64,000 bases of DNA from Lates calcarifer (lineage: Eukaryota; Chordata; Actinopteri; Centropomidae). A program made the translations under genes and the position numbers. Below, piece by piece: positions 49,901 through 57,328 of this stretch (position 1 is its first letter; each line of letters opens with the position of its first letter). Location: positions 17,661,616-17,725,615 of the forward strand of contig NC_066856.1 in NCBI RefSeq assembly GCF_001640805.2, in the 5' to 3' direction. The notes below the pieces were generated by a model. It saw only the letters and a list, made by a program, of their open reading frames with translations, ran no database searches and was not told the DNA's origin.

Positions 49901-51103
49901 TGTCTGCCAACAGTAGTCTGATGTGCTCATGGCTCTGGTGTTTTGAGCATGACATTTTGTCAAAAAATTTCTTACATTTTTAATTTGAAAGTCCAGTAAC
50001 TTTAGGCAAGTGACAAAATTATTTTAGTCCCTCTTTAAAGTGTTAAAGATAATAGAGGGTACTCATTAATTGCAACTAAACATGAAATAGATAAAAGTAC
50101 TTTTGTAGACTACCCAGCATCAAATTAATTAATAATACAAGACAAATTATGTATCTTAAATCACACTAAGATAACATTTGAAATAGTTTGGTAAATTCAC
50201 TTGAAAAACTACAAAAATGTTCAAGTAATTATCTAAATCCAAACTAATTATTTATCTGCCAATCATCTAATTGATCATCTGTGGGTGGTGTTAAAGGCTA
50301 ATCTCTGTACCCTGCTTCCATGGTCACACCAGATGTGTTTTTGATAAACTTGAAAGGTTCTCTGATTCTACAGTAAACAGTTTCAGAATAGCATATGATT
50401 TGAAGTGTTCACTGGGGCTAAGCTGTGTTGTTCCTGCTTTCTACTCATACTCTAGAGACTGCTGATTTTGGAGTTTTGAGGGCTTCATTGCCATTCAGAT
50501 CAAGAGGAACCATTCTCTCAGTGAATTACCTTGATCTATTCTCCCTGGAGGGGGGCTGTATAAAGACAAAGCTGTGAGATATACTCAGGGCACACTAAGA
50601 ATAACTGGTTCTCTGAAATGTCAAAATCGGTTGGGGGGAAGTGGCTTTGCCCCTCTGGTTGTACCTGTGATGCTCTTGAAACTCAACTTTTGTCTTCCTC
50701 AGTTAAAGAGAGGAAAACAAAGCTTTTCCTGCAAATAATTCCAATTCCAACTCAGTACTAGCTTCTTCATCTTTAATGGAGAACAAGTCACTGCAGATGG
50801 TCACTTGCCTACTGGTGACATCTCTGGGACGCTGGCTGTATATGGGCCCTCCAGGAACTTTGGCTCATTGTCGTTGATGTCTTGAACCTTGATTACAAAT
50901 TCAGATTCAGGCTCTAGGGGTCTATTGGTGTTGATGTCAACAGCCTGGGCGCGCAGGGTGTAGTAAGGCTTCTCCTCCCTGTCAAGACTCCTTAAGGCAT
51001 GGATGTCCCCCGTTGTTTGGTCAATTGTGAAAATAGAGCCGGCCCCTTCCCCCGAGAGAGTGTACTTCACCGCATTGTCCCCCTTATCGAGGTCAGTGTG
51101 CAG
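12329..51103 (-). CDS. cdh12: Cadherin-12-like type II classical cadherin, partial at 5' end, 10 coding exons (spliced)
   Basis: Calcium-dependent homophilic adhesion receptor of the plasma membrane; members of this family act in neuronal adhesion and link to actin through catenins. Joining ten exons (51103-50809, 47753-47634, 45927-45760, 42472-42285, 30123-29870, 24960-24824, 21347-21226, 17327-17207, 15553-15302, 12840-12329) gives 2169 nt in one frame: 722 residues plus stop. Seen: EC calcium motifs (LDRE, DINDNEP, DVNDNPP, DVDEPP, DINEFPP), four EC5 cysteines, one transmembrane helix and a full catenin-binding tail. Exon lengths of 295, 120, 168, 188, 254, 137, 122, 121 and 252 nt follow the pattern I recall for type II cadherins. 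Stretches such as [18 protein letters not shown] and [20 protein letters not shown] match cadherin-12 better than cadherin-18, -6, -7, -10 or -11 as I remember them. Missing: start codon, signal peptide, propeptide and the first ~23 residues of mature EC1. Which fish duplicate (cdh12a or cdh12b) this is cannot be told. Confidence 0.9.
13015..13250 (+). repeat. Teleost interspersed repeat ('aatatctcaacaac' family)
   Basis: The phrases 'gatggcaatgtcagtctgtc', 'ctggaatatctcaacaac', 'tggatagattgga' and 'cgaaatgtcttgacaa' occur in the same order as in a repeat very common in fish introns and UTRs. I know the sequence but not a certain class for it. A short plus-strand ORF across it is not a gene. 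Confidence 0.6.
13236..13262 (+). repeat. (ATTC)n microsatellite
   Basis: About five tandem ATTC units, directly at the end of the interspersed repeat to its left and likely part of its tail. Confidence 0.85.
15302..15553 (-). CDS. cdh12: cdh12 exon: end of EC5 and most of the transmembrane helix
   Basis: 252-nt exon (residues 469-552 plus one base of Val553). The acceptor is TGTTTCCTAG followed by ACAACACAG; the donor is TTGTTAG followed by GTGAGAC. It encodes [28 protein letters not shown], then [16 protein letters not shown] (cysteines 514, 516 and 525, membrane-proximal EC5) and [20 protein letters not shown]. The hydrophobic helix (about 537-559) is split by the intron and finishes in the last exon with VIVVLYV. 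The first codon, Asn469, is shared with the previous exon and is the acceptor residue of an N-N-T sequon. Confidence 0.94.
15554..17206 (-). other. cdh12: cdh12 intron (1653 nt)
   Basis: GT-AG intron between the two EC5 exons. It splits the Asn469 codon. Several overlapping ORFs near 16.3-16.7 kb are in GC-richer sequence without recognisable similarity. Nothing else supported. Confidence 0.85.
17207..17327 (-). CDS. cdh12: cdh12 exon: middle of EC5
   Basis: 121-nt exon (residues 429-468 plus one base of Asn469). The acceptor is TTTTTAAACAG followed by GTGATTCAA; the donor is TTTGGAA followed by GTGAGCG. It encodes [21 protein letters not shown], then a lysine-rich, variable segment and NFTIRDFG with a sequon at Asn461. 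The same exon is 118 nt in the type II pattern I recall, so this gene appears to carry one extra codon in the variable [10 protein letters not shown] segment, with frame kept. The rest matches cadherin-12 EC5. Confidence 0.92.
18430..18600 (+). mobile_element. tRNA-derived SINE remnant
   Basis: A B-box-like 'ggtttaattcctgccaggga' is followed by 'cctctttagcatgccatcac', CT-rich text and 'catttcctgtctaac'. This order is typical of a teleost tRNA-derived SINE. It lacks a clean A box and target-site duplications. Confidence 0.5.
19130..19205 (+). mobile_element. Fish SINE/LINE common tail
   Basis: 'gataagagcaccagctaaatg' in diverged form (19167-19187) followed by 'aaatgtaaatgtaa' is the widespread teleost retroposon 3' end. 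Only the tail is clear. Confidence 0.5.
19793..19930. repeat. Purine-rich low-complexity tract
   Basis: Irregular GA-rich run on the plus strand, hence pyrimidine-rich on the cadherin mRNA strand. The overlapping ORFs here (Ser/Leu/Phe-rich on the minus strand) are composition artefacts. Confidence 0.6.
20116..20330 (+). mobile_element. tRNA-derived SINE remnant
   Basis: It has a degenerate B box 'agtttgaatcc', then 'tgctatatgtcatccccc', a CT-rich run, and the tail 'gtcaataaaggcaaaaattg' with 'ccaaaaaataatctttaaaa'. This matches the order of a common fish SINE and resembles the 18.5 kb copy in the same intron. Confidence 0.6.
21226..21347 (-). CDS. cdh12: cdh12 exon: end of EC4 and start of EC5
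   Basis: 122-nt exon (residues 388-428, ending in phase 0). The acceptor is TTCCCCTCTAG followed by ACAGTCCAG; the donor is GGACAG followed by GTACAT. It encodes [23 protein letters not shown], with the EC4-EC5 linker DINEFPP, and then [15 protein letters not shown]. Cys421 (in VCENA) is the first of four cysteines conserved in type II EC5. An alternative acceptor four bases downstream (CTAGACAG) would break the frame and is unlikely. Confidence 0.93.
21535..21660 (+). mobile_element. tRNA-derived SINE or repeat fragment
   Basis: 'ggatggccaagtggttaaag' resembles the A-box region of a serine/leucine tRNA. It is followed by 'tccttgagcagatgctatac', a diverged form of a common fish repeat phrase. 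No complete tRNA cloverleaf follows, so it is not a functional tRNA gene. Confidence 0.45.
24111..24126. repeat. Short (CA)n microsatellite
   Basis: Eight CA units. Confidence 0.85.
24824..24960 (-). CDS. cdh12: cdh12 exon: main part of EC4
   Basis: 137-nt exon (residues 342-387 plus one base of Asn388). The acceptor is TTTCTCTCAG followed by GTATTCC; the donor is AAACTTA followed by GTAAGTA. It encodes [28 protein letters not shown] (EC4 calcium site LDRE) and a sequon NIS at residue 379. IDWKSD is also present in cadherin-12 as I recall it and differs from the cadherin-18 equivalent, which supports the assignment. Reading continues open into the intron as Cys-rich nonsense; the GTAAGT donor and the frame of the next exon fix the end. 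Confidence 0.94.
25388..25720. repeat. Diverged tandem duplication, period about 248 bp
   Basis: Segment 25412-25455 ('catggcatgctatttgatc' onward) recurs at 25660-25703 ('catggcaagctatttcatc' onward) with few differences. The matching 'atgccact' phrase upstream of each copy extends the similarity. The sequence between and after the copies contains fish retroposon phrases. Confidence 0.65.
28888..29107 (+). repeat. Teleost interspersed repeat ('catctcaaggcact' family)
   Basis: It contains, in order, 'ttcagttttattgatatag', 'gtcatctcaaggcactttt', 'ggtctagaccgtactcttta', 'aagtgagcactaggcaacag', 'gcaaggaaaaagttcctctt' and 'cttgagcagaaccagactc'. This is one of the most recognisable percomorph repeats; I do not assign its class. 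The short ORF at 29045-29251 belongs to it and is not a gene. Confidence 0.75.
29870..30123 (-). CDS. cdh12: cdh12 exon: end of EC3, EC3-EC4 linker, start of EC4
   Basis: 254-nt exon (residues 258-341 plus two bases of Arg342). The acceptor is CTTTTTGTAG followed by CCCCTGGAC; the donor is GTCAG followed by GTAAAGTT. It begins [18 protein letters not shown], the standard second half of EC3. It continues to the type II linker DVDEPPVF, where EP replaces DN, and to EC4 start [18 protein letters not shown] and AQDLDASSS. It has no in-frame Met near its start and no long ORF of its own; it was recognised by reading the minus strand. Exon length equals the family's usual 254 nt. Confidence 0.93.
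36545..36720 (+). repeat. Teleost interspersed repeat fragment
   Basis: 'gggaacaattggagttcagt', 'gtcatgctcaaggacacatg' and 'cagggatccaaacacc' follow the order of a common fish repeat with 'cttgctcaaggacac'. Diverged; no ends found. Confidence 0.55.
37721..37783. repeat. (GA)n-rich low-complexity tract
   Basis: Imperfect GAAA/GAGA repeats. Overlapping Ser/Leu- and Lys/Glu-rich ORFs on the two strands are composition artefacts. Confidence 0.8.
41140..41265 (+). mobile_element. tRNA-derived SINE remnant
   Basis: 'acagttagagagcaatatca' followed by 'aactgaaagatcataggttt' and 'aaccctgatgtc' resembles the A- and B-box regions of a fish tRNA-derived SINE. Diverged, with no clear tail. Confidence 0.45.
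41593..41644. repeat. (TA)n microsatellite
   Basis: About 25 TA units with one CA interruption. Confidence 0.95.
41701..41791 (+). other. Exon-like open segment, opposite strand to cdh12, unidentified
   Basis: A pyrimidine-rich run ending CTGTTGTAG precedes 91 nt open in one frame. They encode 30 residues beginning [17 protein letters not shown] and ending YSAKHCK, followed by AAAG and GTATGG, a plausible donor. The other two frames have stops. The codon choice and mixed polar/hydrophobic composition look coding, and the flanks look like a proper acceptor and donor. I do not recognise the protein family and found no partner exons in the window, so it could be an exon of an unknown nested gene, an exon carried in by a transposon, or chance. 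Confidence 0.3.
42285..42472 (-). CDS. cdh12: cdh12 exon: first half of EC3
   Basis: 188-nt exon (residues 195-257, entering in phase 1, leaving in phase 0). The acceptor is TTTGTTCGCAG followed by GTTTCTTTCACC; the donor is AAAAGG followed by GTATGG. It encodes [19 protein letters not shown] (EC3 first strand and PES calcium ligand), an [14 protein letters not shown] calcium/turn region, and [14 protein letters not shown]. It ends in ILKR, where remembered cadherin-12 has LKK, just before the PLD motif of the next exon. It is followed by the longest intron of the gene (12,161 nt). Confidence 0.93.
43897..43961. repeat. (GT)26 microsatellite with degenerate end
   Basis: 26 uninterrupted GT units (43897-43948), then TTGTGTATGTGTA. 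A likely polymorphic marker. Confidence 0.97.
44818..44840. repeat. Poly-A tract (23 A)
   Basis: Uninterrupted run of 23 A. It could be a plus-strand retroposon tail; no element body was recognised upstream. Confidence 0.9.
45760..45927 (-). CDS. cdh12: cdh12 exon: second half of EC2 and EC2-EC3 linker
   Basis: 168-nt exon (residues 139-194, phase 1 at both ends). The acceptor is CACACTAG followed by GGGTTATAAAA; the donor is CTAAAA followed by GTGAGTG. It encodes [13 protein letters not shown] (calcium site), the [20 protein letters not shown] strand region typical of cadherin-12, an N-glycosylation sequon NIT at residue 179 and the linker DVNDNPPRF. The last codon (Ser195) is completed by the next exon. 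This exon gives the strongest single support for cadherin-12 over its paralogues. Confidence 0.94.
45928..47633 (-). other. cdh12: cdh12 intron (1706 nt)
   Basis: GT-AG, phase 1. AT-rich; no gene or clear repeat seen. Confidence 0.85.
47634..47753 (-). CDS. cdh12: cdh12 exon: first half of EC2
   Basis: 120-nt exon (residues 99-138, phase 1 at both ends). The acceptor is TTTTCCACAG and the donor is ACAG followed by GTAAAGTA. It encodes the EC2 start, with the calcium-ligand run [17 protein letters not shown] and then [16 protein letters not shown]. Such a short exon would be missed by simple ORF searches because it has no in-frame Met; it was found by reading the minus strand between neighbouring exons. 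Length, phase and sequence all fit the second EC exon of type II cadherins. Confidence 0.93.
47754..50808 (-). other. cdh12: cdh12 GC-AG intron (3055 nt)
   Basis: The 5' splice site is AG followed by GCAAGTGA, the canonical form of the minor GC donor, and the acceptor is TTTTCCACAG. Frame across the junction (Gly99) supports GC over the nearby GT. The interior is AT-rich with no other supported feature. Confidence 0.8.
50809..51103 (-). CDS. cdh12: cdh12 exon: most of EC1 and start of EC2
   Basis: First exon visible here (residues 1-98 of the partial protein plus one base of residue 99, 295 nt). The acceptor is TTGTCTTGCAG followed by CTG CAC ACT GAC, giving LHTDLDKG, the usual exon start after the mature N-terminal segment. 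It carries the EC1 calcium-site motif LDRE (residues 40-43), the conserved PLEPESEF stretch, the EC1-EC2 linker DINDNEPKF (75-83) and the EC2 opening SVPEMSPVG. Open reading continues past the 3' boundary into the intron, so the boundary was fixed by frame: only a GC donor (AG followed by GCAAGTGA) leaves phase 1 to join the next exon, which begins GG and completes Gly99. The GT five bases further on would shift the frame. The EC1 Trp residues that swap between partners lie on the missing upstream exon. Confidence 0.93.
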
Positions 51104-54058
51104 CTGCAAGACAAAAGAGAAAAAAGACAGGTTGAGTGCAAACATTGGCACAGATAATGATTCATTGAAAGCACTGGGGATAAGCTGTCAAAGAATACTA
51201 TTTCACAAAGACAGTCAAGGAAACTGACTGTGCATCAGAGAGCAAATTCCTGTCTTTGCAAAGATGTGCAAAACACTAAGTCATGAGAAAAATAAAATGA
51301 TCGTACTTTCATACGTTTCACGGATTAATGAGGCTAAATCTCTCATAAATAATGTATTCTCTCAGTGCAATTACGCTGCAGTGATAACTCCTTAACATCG
51401 TGGACTCATTTCTATTCAAGCATGACTCAAAAATCTTCTCTTATGTGAGATAGGAGATAGGAGTTTTTCCTCAAAGTGGTGAAAACTGGAGGTAAATATT
51501 TGTTTTCCACAAGAACAATTTTTAATACCTTCACCTGACAGCAGAGGCCTGTGACCAGATCACTCTCACAGTTGCAAAATATCACTACTCCAGTCAGAAA
51601 ACATCTTTGTTAATATAGATCCAGGGCCACGACAGCTCTCTTTGTGCAAGACAAACACATTCCAGGCTGTTGGCAGAAAGTCTATTGACACAGTTATGTT
51701 TACCTCCCTGTAGAGATCAGTTATACAATTCACAGCATTTTAAATATTTAAGGGCTCTAATGCAATGTAATCATCACCATATACAGTGTAACTATAGATT
51801 TTTGCTTTATTATCTGTGCTATGGATTTTTCACTGTTGAACACTGTTGAATAGCAGTCTTATTCCAGGAGAGGAAGATATTTTAAGCATTGAAGAAGAAG
51901 TATACACTACAGCCAGCTGACTACAAAACCTGTTGGCTTGGGGCAACATGGATTAATTTTTCTGTCAAAAATCTTCCATAACCTGCACTGAGATACCTCT
52001 AATTCAACACTTTATGACTGACTTTGGGGCCTTTTTCTAGCACTGCTATAATTAAATGGACATGGTTACTTTTTTGGATTGAAGCTAGCCTTTTCCAGCT
52101 GCTGTCCATTCTACCATTCTGAAATTGTCTTCTTATTTGTGCACCAGCTAATGACTGAATGGGTCTACACTCTAACTTTTTATTAGTGATTAAGTCTCTC
52201 TCTTGCAAATATTAAGCAATAATTTGCACATAGCCAATTTTCTGCTGAGCCTCCATCGTAGTGCCAGCCACAGAGAGGAGAGGAATATTTGAGATGCAGC
52301 TATAAATTCTCTGTAGGTTGCAGTTAAAAACAACCCATGACAAGCAGATGCAAGCAAAAACACATTGGGAGTGATTAGTGATTCAGTGCAAATTGCCAAG
52401 TTCACACAAGCATAGCATGGCATTATAATGTTCTCACCCATGGTGCATTATTCATTACTATTCAAATGAATGAATTATTTTTAGTATATGACCCTAGTTG
52501 GGTGACAACCAGATCCCATAACATTTTCTGCAATGAGCACAAAATCTGAAATGTAGATTATATATTGTCTGTATGCATAATGTGAACAATATGCGCCTTC
52601 TCCATAAACTAGACAATCTGACACTAAAACAAAGTAGGTAACAAATTCTAAGCATTCTGCTTATTTTTTGGTGGTGTTAAAATTGAAGCCCAATATATTG
52701 TTGTATATATATATATTGTCAACCACAAATATTTTAAATCTATATCCTCTACAATTTGCTTTCGCTATGCACTAGAACTAAGTATGACCAAACTATTGCC
52801 ATAATTGATCATTTAAATGTAATGATTCCCAGGTTTAACGAGTTGTGATGTCACCTCAACCCATGATTGACAACAGGCAAGTAAGATACAAGCTTAACAG
52901 TAAATATATACATATAACAAATTTTTTATAGCACCATATTATTAATATGTCCAGGCTTCTAATGAGAAAATATAAGAATTTATCTCAGGCTATTTACCTT
53001 TGTGATCCTTTCATGGGTGTAGTCCATTACATGTAGTATTTGCTCATAACCTCTGGCCATATAAGTATAAATATTGGTGAATATGCAATTATGTGACATT
53101 TCCTGGCTTTATGAGTTTACAAGAATCACCTTATTGTGAATTTAATGAGAGGGTTGCAAAGAATACTGTACACTTGTATCCCACAAATTTGAAGCCAAAG
53201 AAGGCTGAGGTTCTTGATTGCAGCTGAAAGGTCCTTTGTCATAGGACAGGCCTCCTTGGTCTATTATGGTGTACAGAGATGCAGACTAGAAATGCAAAAT
53301 TTTGTGGATCAAACCTCTGTACTGAAGATGCATTATCCTTTTCCCACTTAGGTTTATTATAGTTTGACAGACAGTGATGCCATAACTTCGAATGCATGGA
53401 AATCTAAAGAAGTAAACATGTTTCAAAGTGCTTCAAGAGACACACAGTGAGTCAACAATATCAGAAAACTTCATCCCAATCATGCTTGACCTGTTTAATT
53501 TCCTCCAGAAGGATTTTTTTTTAAAGAAAATTAATTAGAGCTTCTGTTTTTTCATGTGTTCCTGATTAGAATAATGAAAAACTGCTTTGGGCCATTTTTC
53601 TTTTTATTACAACCTGACAACAGTGCAGCTCTGTAAACTAGCAGACACTTCATGGGGAACCAAGAATTTTATGCAACTGCTTCAAGGAGTCACAACAAGG
53701 GGACGAGGGAAGGAAAGAGGACACAACCGCTTTTGCGTCAAATAAGCTGGAACTAGATCTGGACAATTTGGGGTTTTCTGCCTCATTTCCAGGGGAGATA
53801 GAGTTCAAAGGTAAATTCAAAGTGAACACGCCCTCTCGATGTTTACTAAAGCTAGGAGAACCACTAGGAGACGGAAAACGGGAACACCTTCAACCTCTAG
53901 GAAATTTAAGCTGTTAAATAACTTGGTTCAATAGGCTAAACTAAATAATTGGCTTTATTAGTAATAAGAACTTCATCTGCGCACATGTAGGTTGCAGCTC
54001 CCTAAAAAAAGTGCGCAACCCCTACAGCAAGAGGTGAACGCCAACAATGTCAGCGTGA

Positions 54059-54385
54059 AAAAAATACAAAGCCTTGGACAACGTGTTTGAGGTGAAGTTA
54101 CGCAAATGGAAACCCTTATGTCTTTAATTTATTTATTCAAAAGAGGAAGTCCGTCACGAAGACTTTTCTGTTAATTTCTTCCACATGGCCTCGGTCTGCA
54201 GCAAGCTAGAAGAAAGTGCGCTGATAGGTGTTAGCCAGTGAAAATGGAAGGAAAGCCGAAAATGCAAGCGGGGTAAAAATACACAGCCTTGGACGAGGTA
54301 AAGTCACTCACATAGAAACCTTTATGACTTTGGCTGAATTATTTAAAAAGGGAAGTCCCTCGTGAAGACTTTGGTGCGCAAAAAG
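54059..54385. repeat. Diverged tandem duplication, period 215 bp, CpG-rich
   Basis: 'aaaatacaaagccttggac' at 54061 recurs as 'aaaatacacagccttggac' at 54276. The following text (ATGGAAACCCTTATG versus ATAGAAACCTTTATG; GAGGAAGTCCGTCACGAAGAC versus GGGAAGTCCCTCGTGAAGAC) keeps matching for about 110 bp. The preceding text ('cagcaag' and 'gtgcgc') also recurs. Confidence 0.75.
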
Positions 54386-57287
54386 GCACACTGTTGTGAC
54401 AGACACGCAGTTGTAGCTATCTTAACTGCGACACGCCGTGACATTATTGGGGATTATTGAAGCTTGGGAATCGCACTGGATAAATAACTCTTAGCAGTTG
54501 TGTGGCTCGACTGAGGAGTTGAACTTCAGTATACTATGGAGAAGTTTTCTCAACGCAAACTTGGAAATTGGCGGACTTCGGACAGCAGTGGACAGATTGT
54601 CAACGCACTTCCGAGTTGCCGATAACATCTAAGGGTAGGACATCATTTTACATTCCTCTGTTGTGTGATGTTCGCAGGCCGCCACGCCGATTTCTGTTTA
54701 TTCTGTCTCGCTCTCGAAAGCATTTATTATCCTGTCCTGTTGAGTGCATTGTACGTGTGTGAGTACATTAGGACTGGGCGATTACTCATTACAATTTATT
54801 GCCTTTCAGTGGAATTGTATATCCAGATTATAGTCCTAATCAAGAAATTAGTTTACGAAATTATCTTAACAAAATATACGATATTAATTAAAAAGATATT
54901 GCCCACCCTAATGTGCTGTAGATGTATGCATATGCACAGGCATGTATTTGGTATTGAAGTGACCCTCTTCTGTTCTATTCTGTTCTTTCTATTCTTTGCT
55001 GTTTGGTTGAAGGCAGCCATGCCGTTATGCTTTGATGAGCTGCTATGCTCAATTTGCTGTTGTTTGTGTGCAGAAATATTTGTTTTGAAGTGAAAAAGTT
55101 TGCACCTGAATTATGTTTTCTGTTCTCAAATCAAAACACATTTCATAACATGCTATGAATCTTAGTACTCATGTTTAACTAACAACACCTATTAAGCATG
55201 ATAAGGTAAATGCAAGAAGGATGTTTTGATGGCTTTGTACACAGCTGGAGGAATGGACCAGATCTGATATATTGTAGAGGCATTTTCTGACTACAAAAGG
55301 TAAGACATTACTTTATTCTATTTGATTCTGTTCTGTACTGCTTGGCCGCTGGGCCGATACACTAGTGTTGGTTGCCGTACTGCTCAGTTGCCTGTGAGCC
55401 TGTGTGTCACAGTTTTGTTCCACCGGCTGTGTGGGTGTTGGTAATGGTTGATTTTTTTAAATGGATTTTAGCTATGGATATTTATGCTGTTTTGTCAGAC
55501 AAACTAGGGGAATTCTCTGAGCTGTGATGGTTGGAGTAATTTATCATTGTGAGGCATTGCATGTCTCTCAAAGTGATTTAGTGATTTTGTTTGGATTGCA
55601 ATTGTTGATGTGCTAACTGTAGTTACTGTAGTGCAGGGATTTTGATGTTGATGTGGAAGTTGGAAACTGATACTGTGGCGGTTTTCTTGAGGGCCGGATT
55701 TATTGGCAACAAAGATATATGAAATGCTTGTAACATATCTCTTGTGTACATACAGATACAATTCTATTGTTTTCTATTCTATTCTGTTCTTTTCACACTG
55801 CTTGGGTTTTATGCTAGTGCGCCAGTATCTTGATCACTATACTTGCCTGTGTGTATGTATGTCATGCTTTTGTTGACCTGTGGCAGTGTTGATGGCACTA
55901 GTAGCTTACAGTTTGTGGTTTTGTATCTGGTTGTGTCGCAAGCTGGTTACACAGTTTCCTGTAAAATGAACTGGGCAGAAAGCCCCCTCTCTAATTAAAG
56001 TGCCCCCAACAGAAAAATTGGGAAGCACTTACTTGAGCAGTAACGATCATAGTTGTATATCATTGTGTGACTGTGAAATGAAATTTCACTGGCATGTCTG
56101 TGCTGAGGCTGCAGTACAATAATTGCAAACACAAAACCACTAGTAATCCAGGCGTATAAGTTCAAACTCTTAAAAACAAAAGTGAGCCAGAGTGGTATGC
56201 GTCTTCATAATTGTTTTAACATAACAAAACGCAGTCATCCAACAATTACATTTTCAGTAGAGGCAAATGAAAGGGAGCTATTTCTTGTGGGCCTTCTTGC
56301 TGTCAGGAGTATGGTTTAAGAGTCTTGTTGCCCTCAGGTACTCCCTAGAAACTTGTGCTTCTAGGTTTGGCAGTCTTTAATAAAACACTGTGTTCCAGTA
56401 CAATATGTTGTAGTCACTAACAGGGAATCCTGCACGAGTAGCTGTTTTGTGCAACTGTTGCTCATCTCGTTTCCTATTGTTTTGTAATCCTGTAATCTTT
56501 TACAATCCATTCACATTATCTACGACCTCATTTATCCTAGATTATCTCCAGATTTTAGCATTGCTGACTTGTTCAAACAGTTTTGTTCTATTAGACAGAT
56601 GAAATGACGATACCAGCGAACAACAATTTCATTCCCAGGCATAGTGAACGTTTTTATTCCTTTTGCTTGTGGTGCACTAGAGAGATCAGAGTGGCAGATG
56701 GACTGTTGCAACAATGTAGTCATAATAGGGTCCACACACTTTTACTAGTTAGACCAAGCCTACAAAAACACATTGCTGACAGAAAACACAACAGTGGGTG
56801 CACACAACAACATGAAGACCTGTGTGCAGTCTTATGCAATCCAATACAAATTGCTGGCAACCAACTGTTGTGAAAATACAGTGCTCCATTTTTGTTTGAG
56901 AATTTTTGATGACGTACAGTTTAGGACTGTAATTGAATTCTATAACAAGATGTTCATCTTAATTTGTCACTCTCCCAATGGACAAAATGACAAGCACTTT
57001 ACAGTGAGGTCTATACCTTGTAGTGCTGAGTCAGTATCTTTCTGACACTCTCTCAAAAGTTTGGCATTGTTAAGCTTGATAGCAGAATGCATTGCAGGCC
57101 AATTCTTTTGGATTGCATAAGATTGTTTAGGTGTGATAGTTTATATCATACCACACTGCACAAAGGCACATCTTATTATTATCATATAGATAATAAGTAC
57201 TACATTGATAATGCAACAGGCTGTTCCTTTTAACAAGCTGTTCAAGAAACACAGAATACTTTTCTTTGCTGAAGCTGGATTGGGTAT

Positions 57288-57328
57288 TGGTATCTATATA
57301 CTGTATATACTGTATATACTATATCCTA
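57288..57328. repeat. TATACTG minisatellite-like run
   Basis: Three to four imperfect copies of a TATATACTG unit. Confidence 0.6.

Noticed and set aside
50801..50805. GT donor (CAA followed by GTGACC) for the EC1 exon
   Set aside because: It would leave phase 2 and break the frame with the next exon, while the GC donor five bases earlier keeps it.
54665..55093. 142-codon plus-strand ORF in the CpG-rich region
   Set aside because: It is rich in Cys, Leu and Ile without motifs, crosses degenerate TTCTA repeats, and shows no exon structure.
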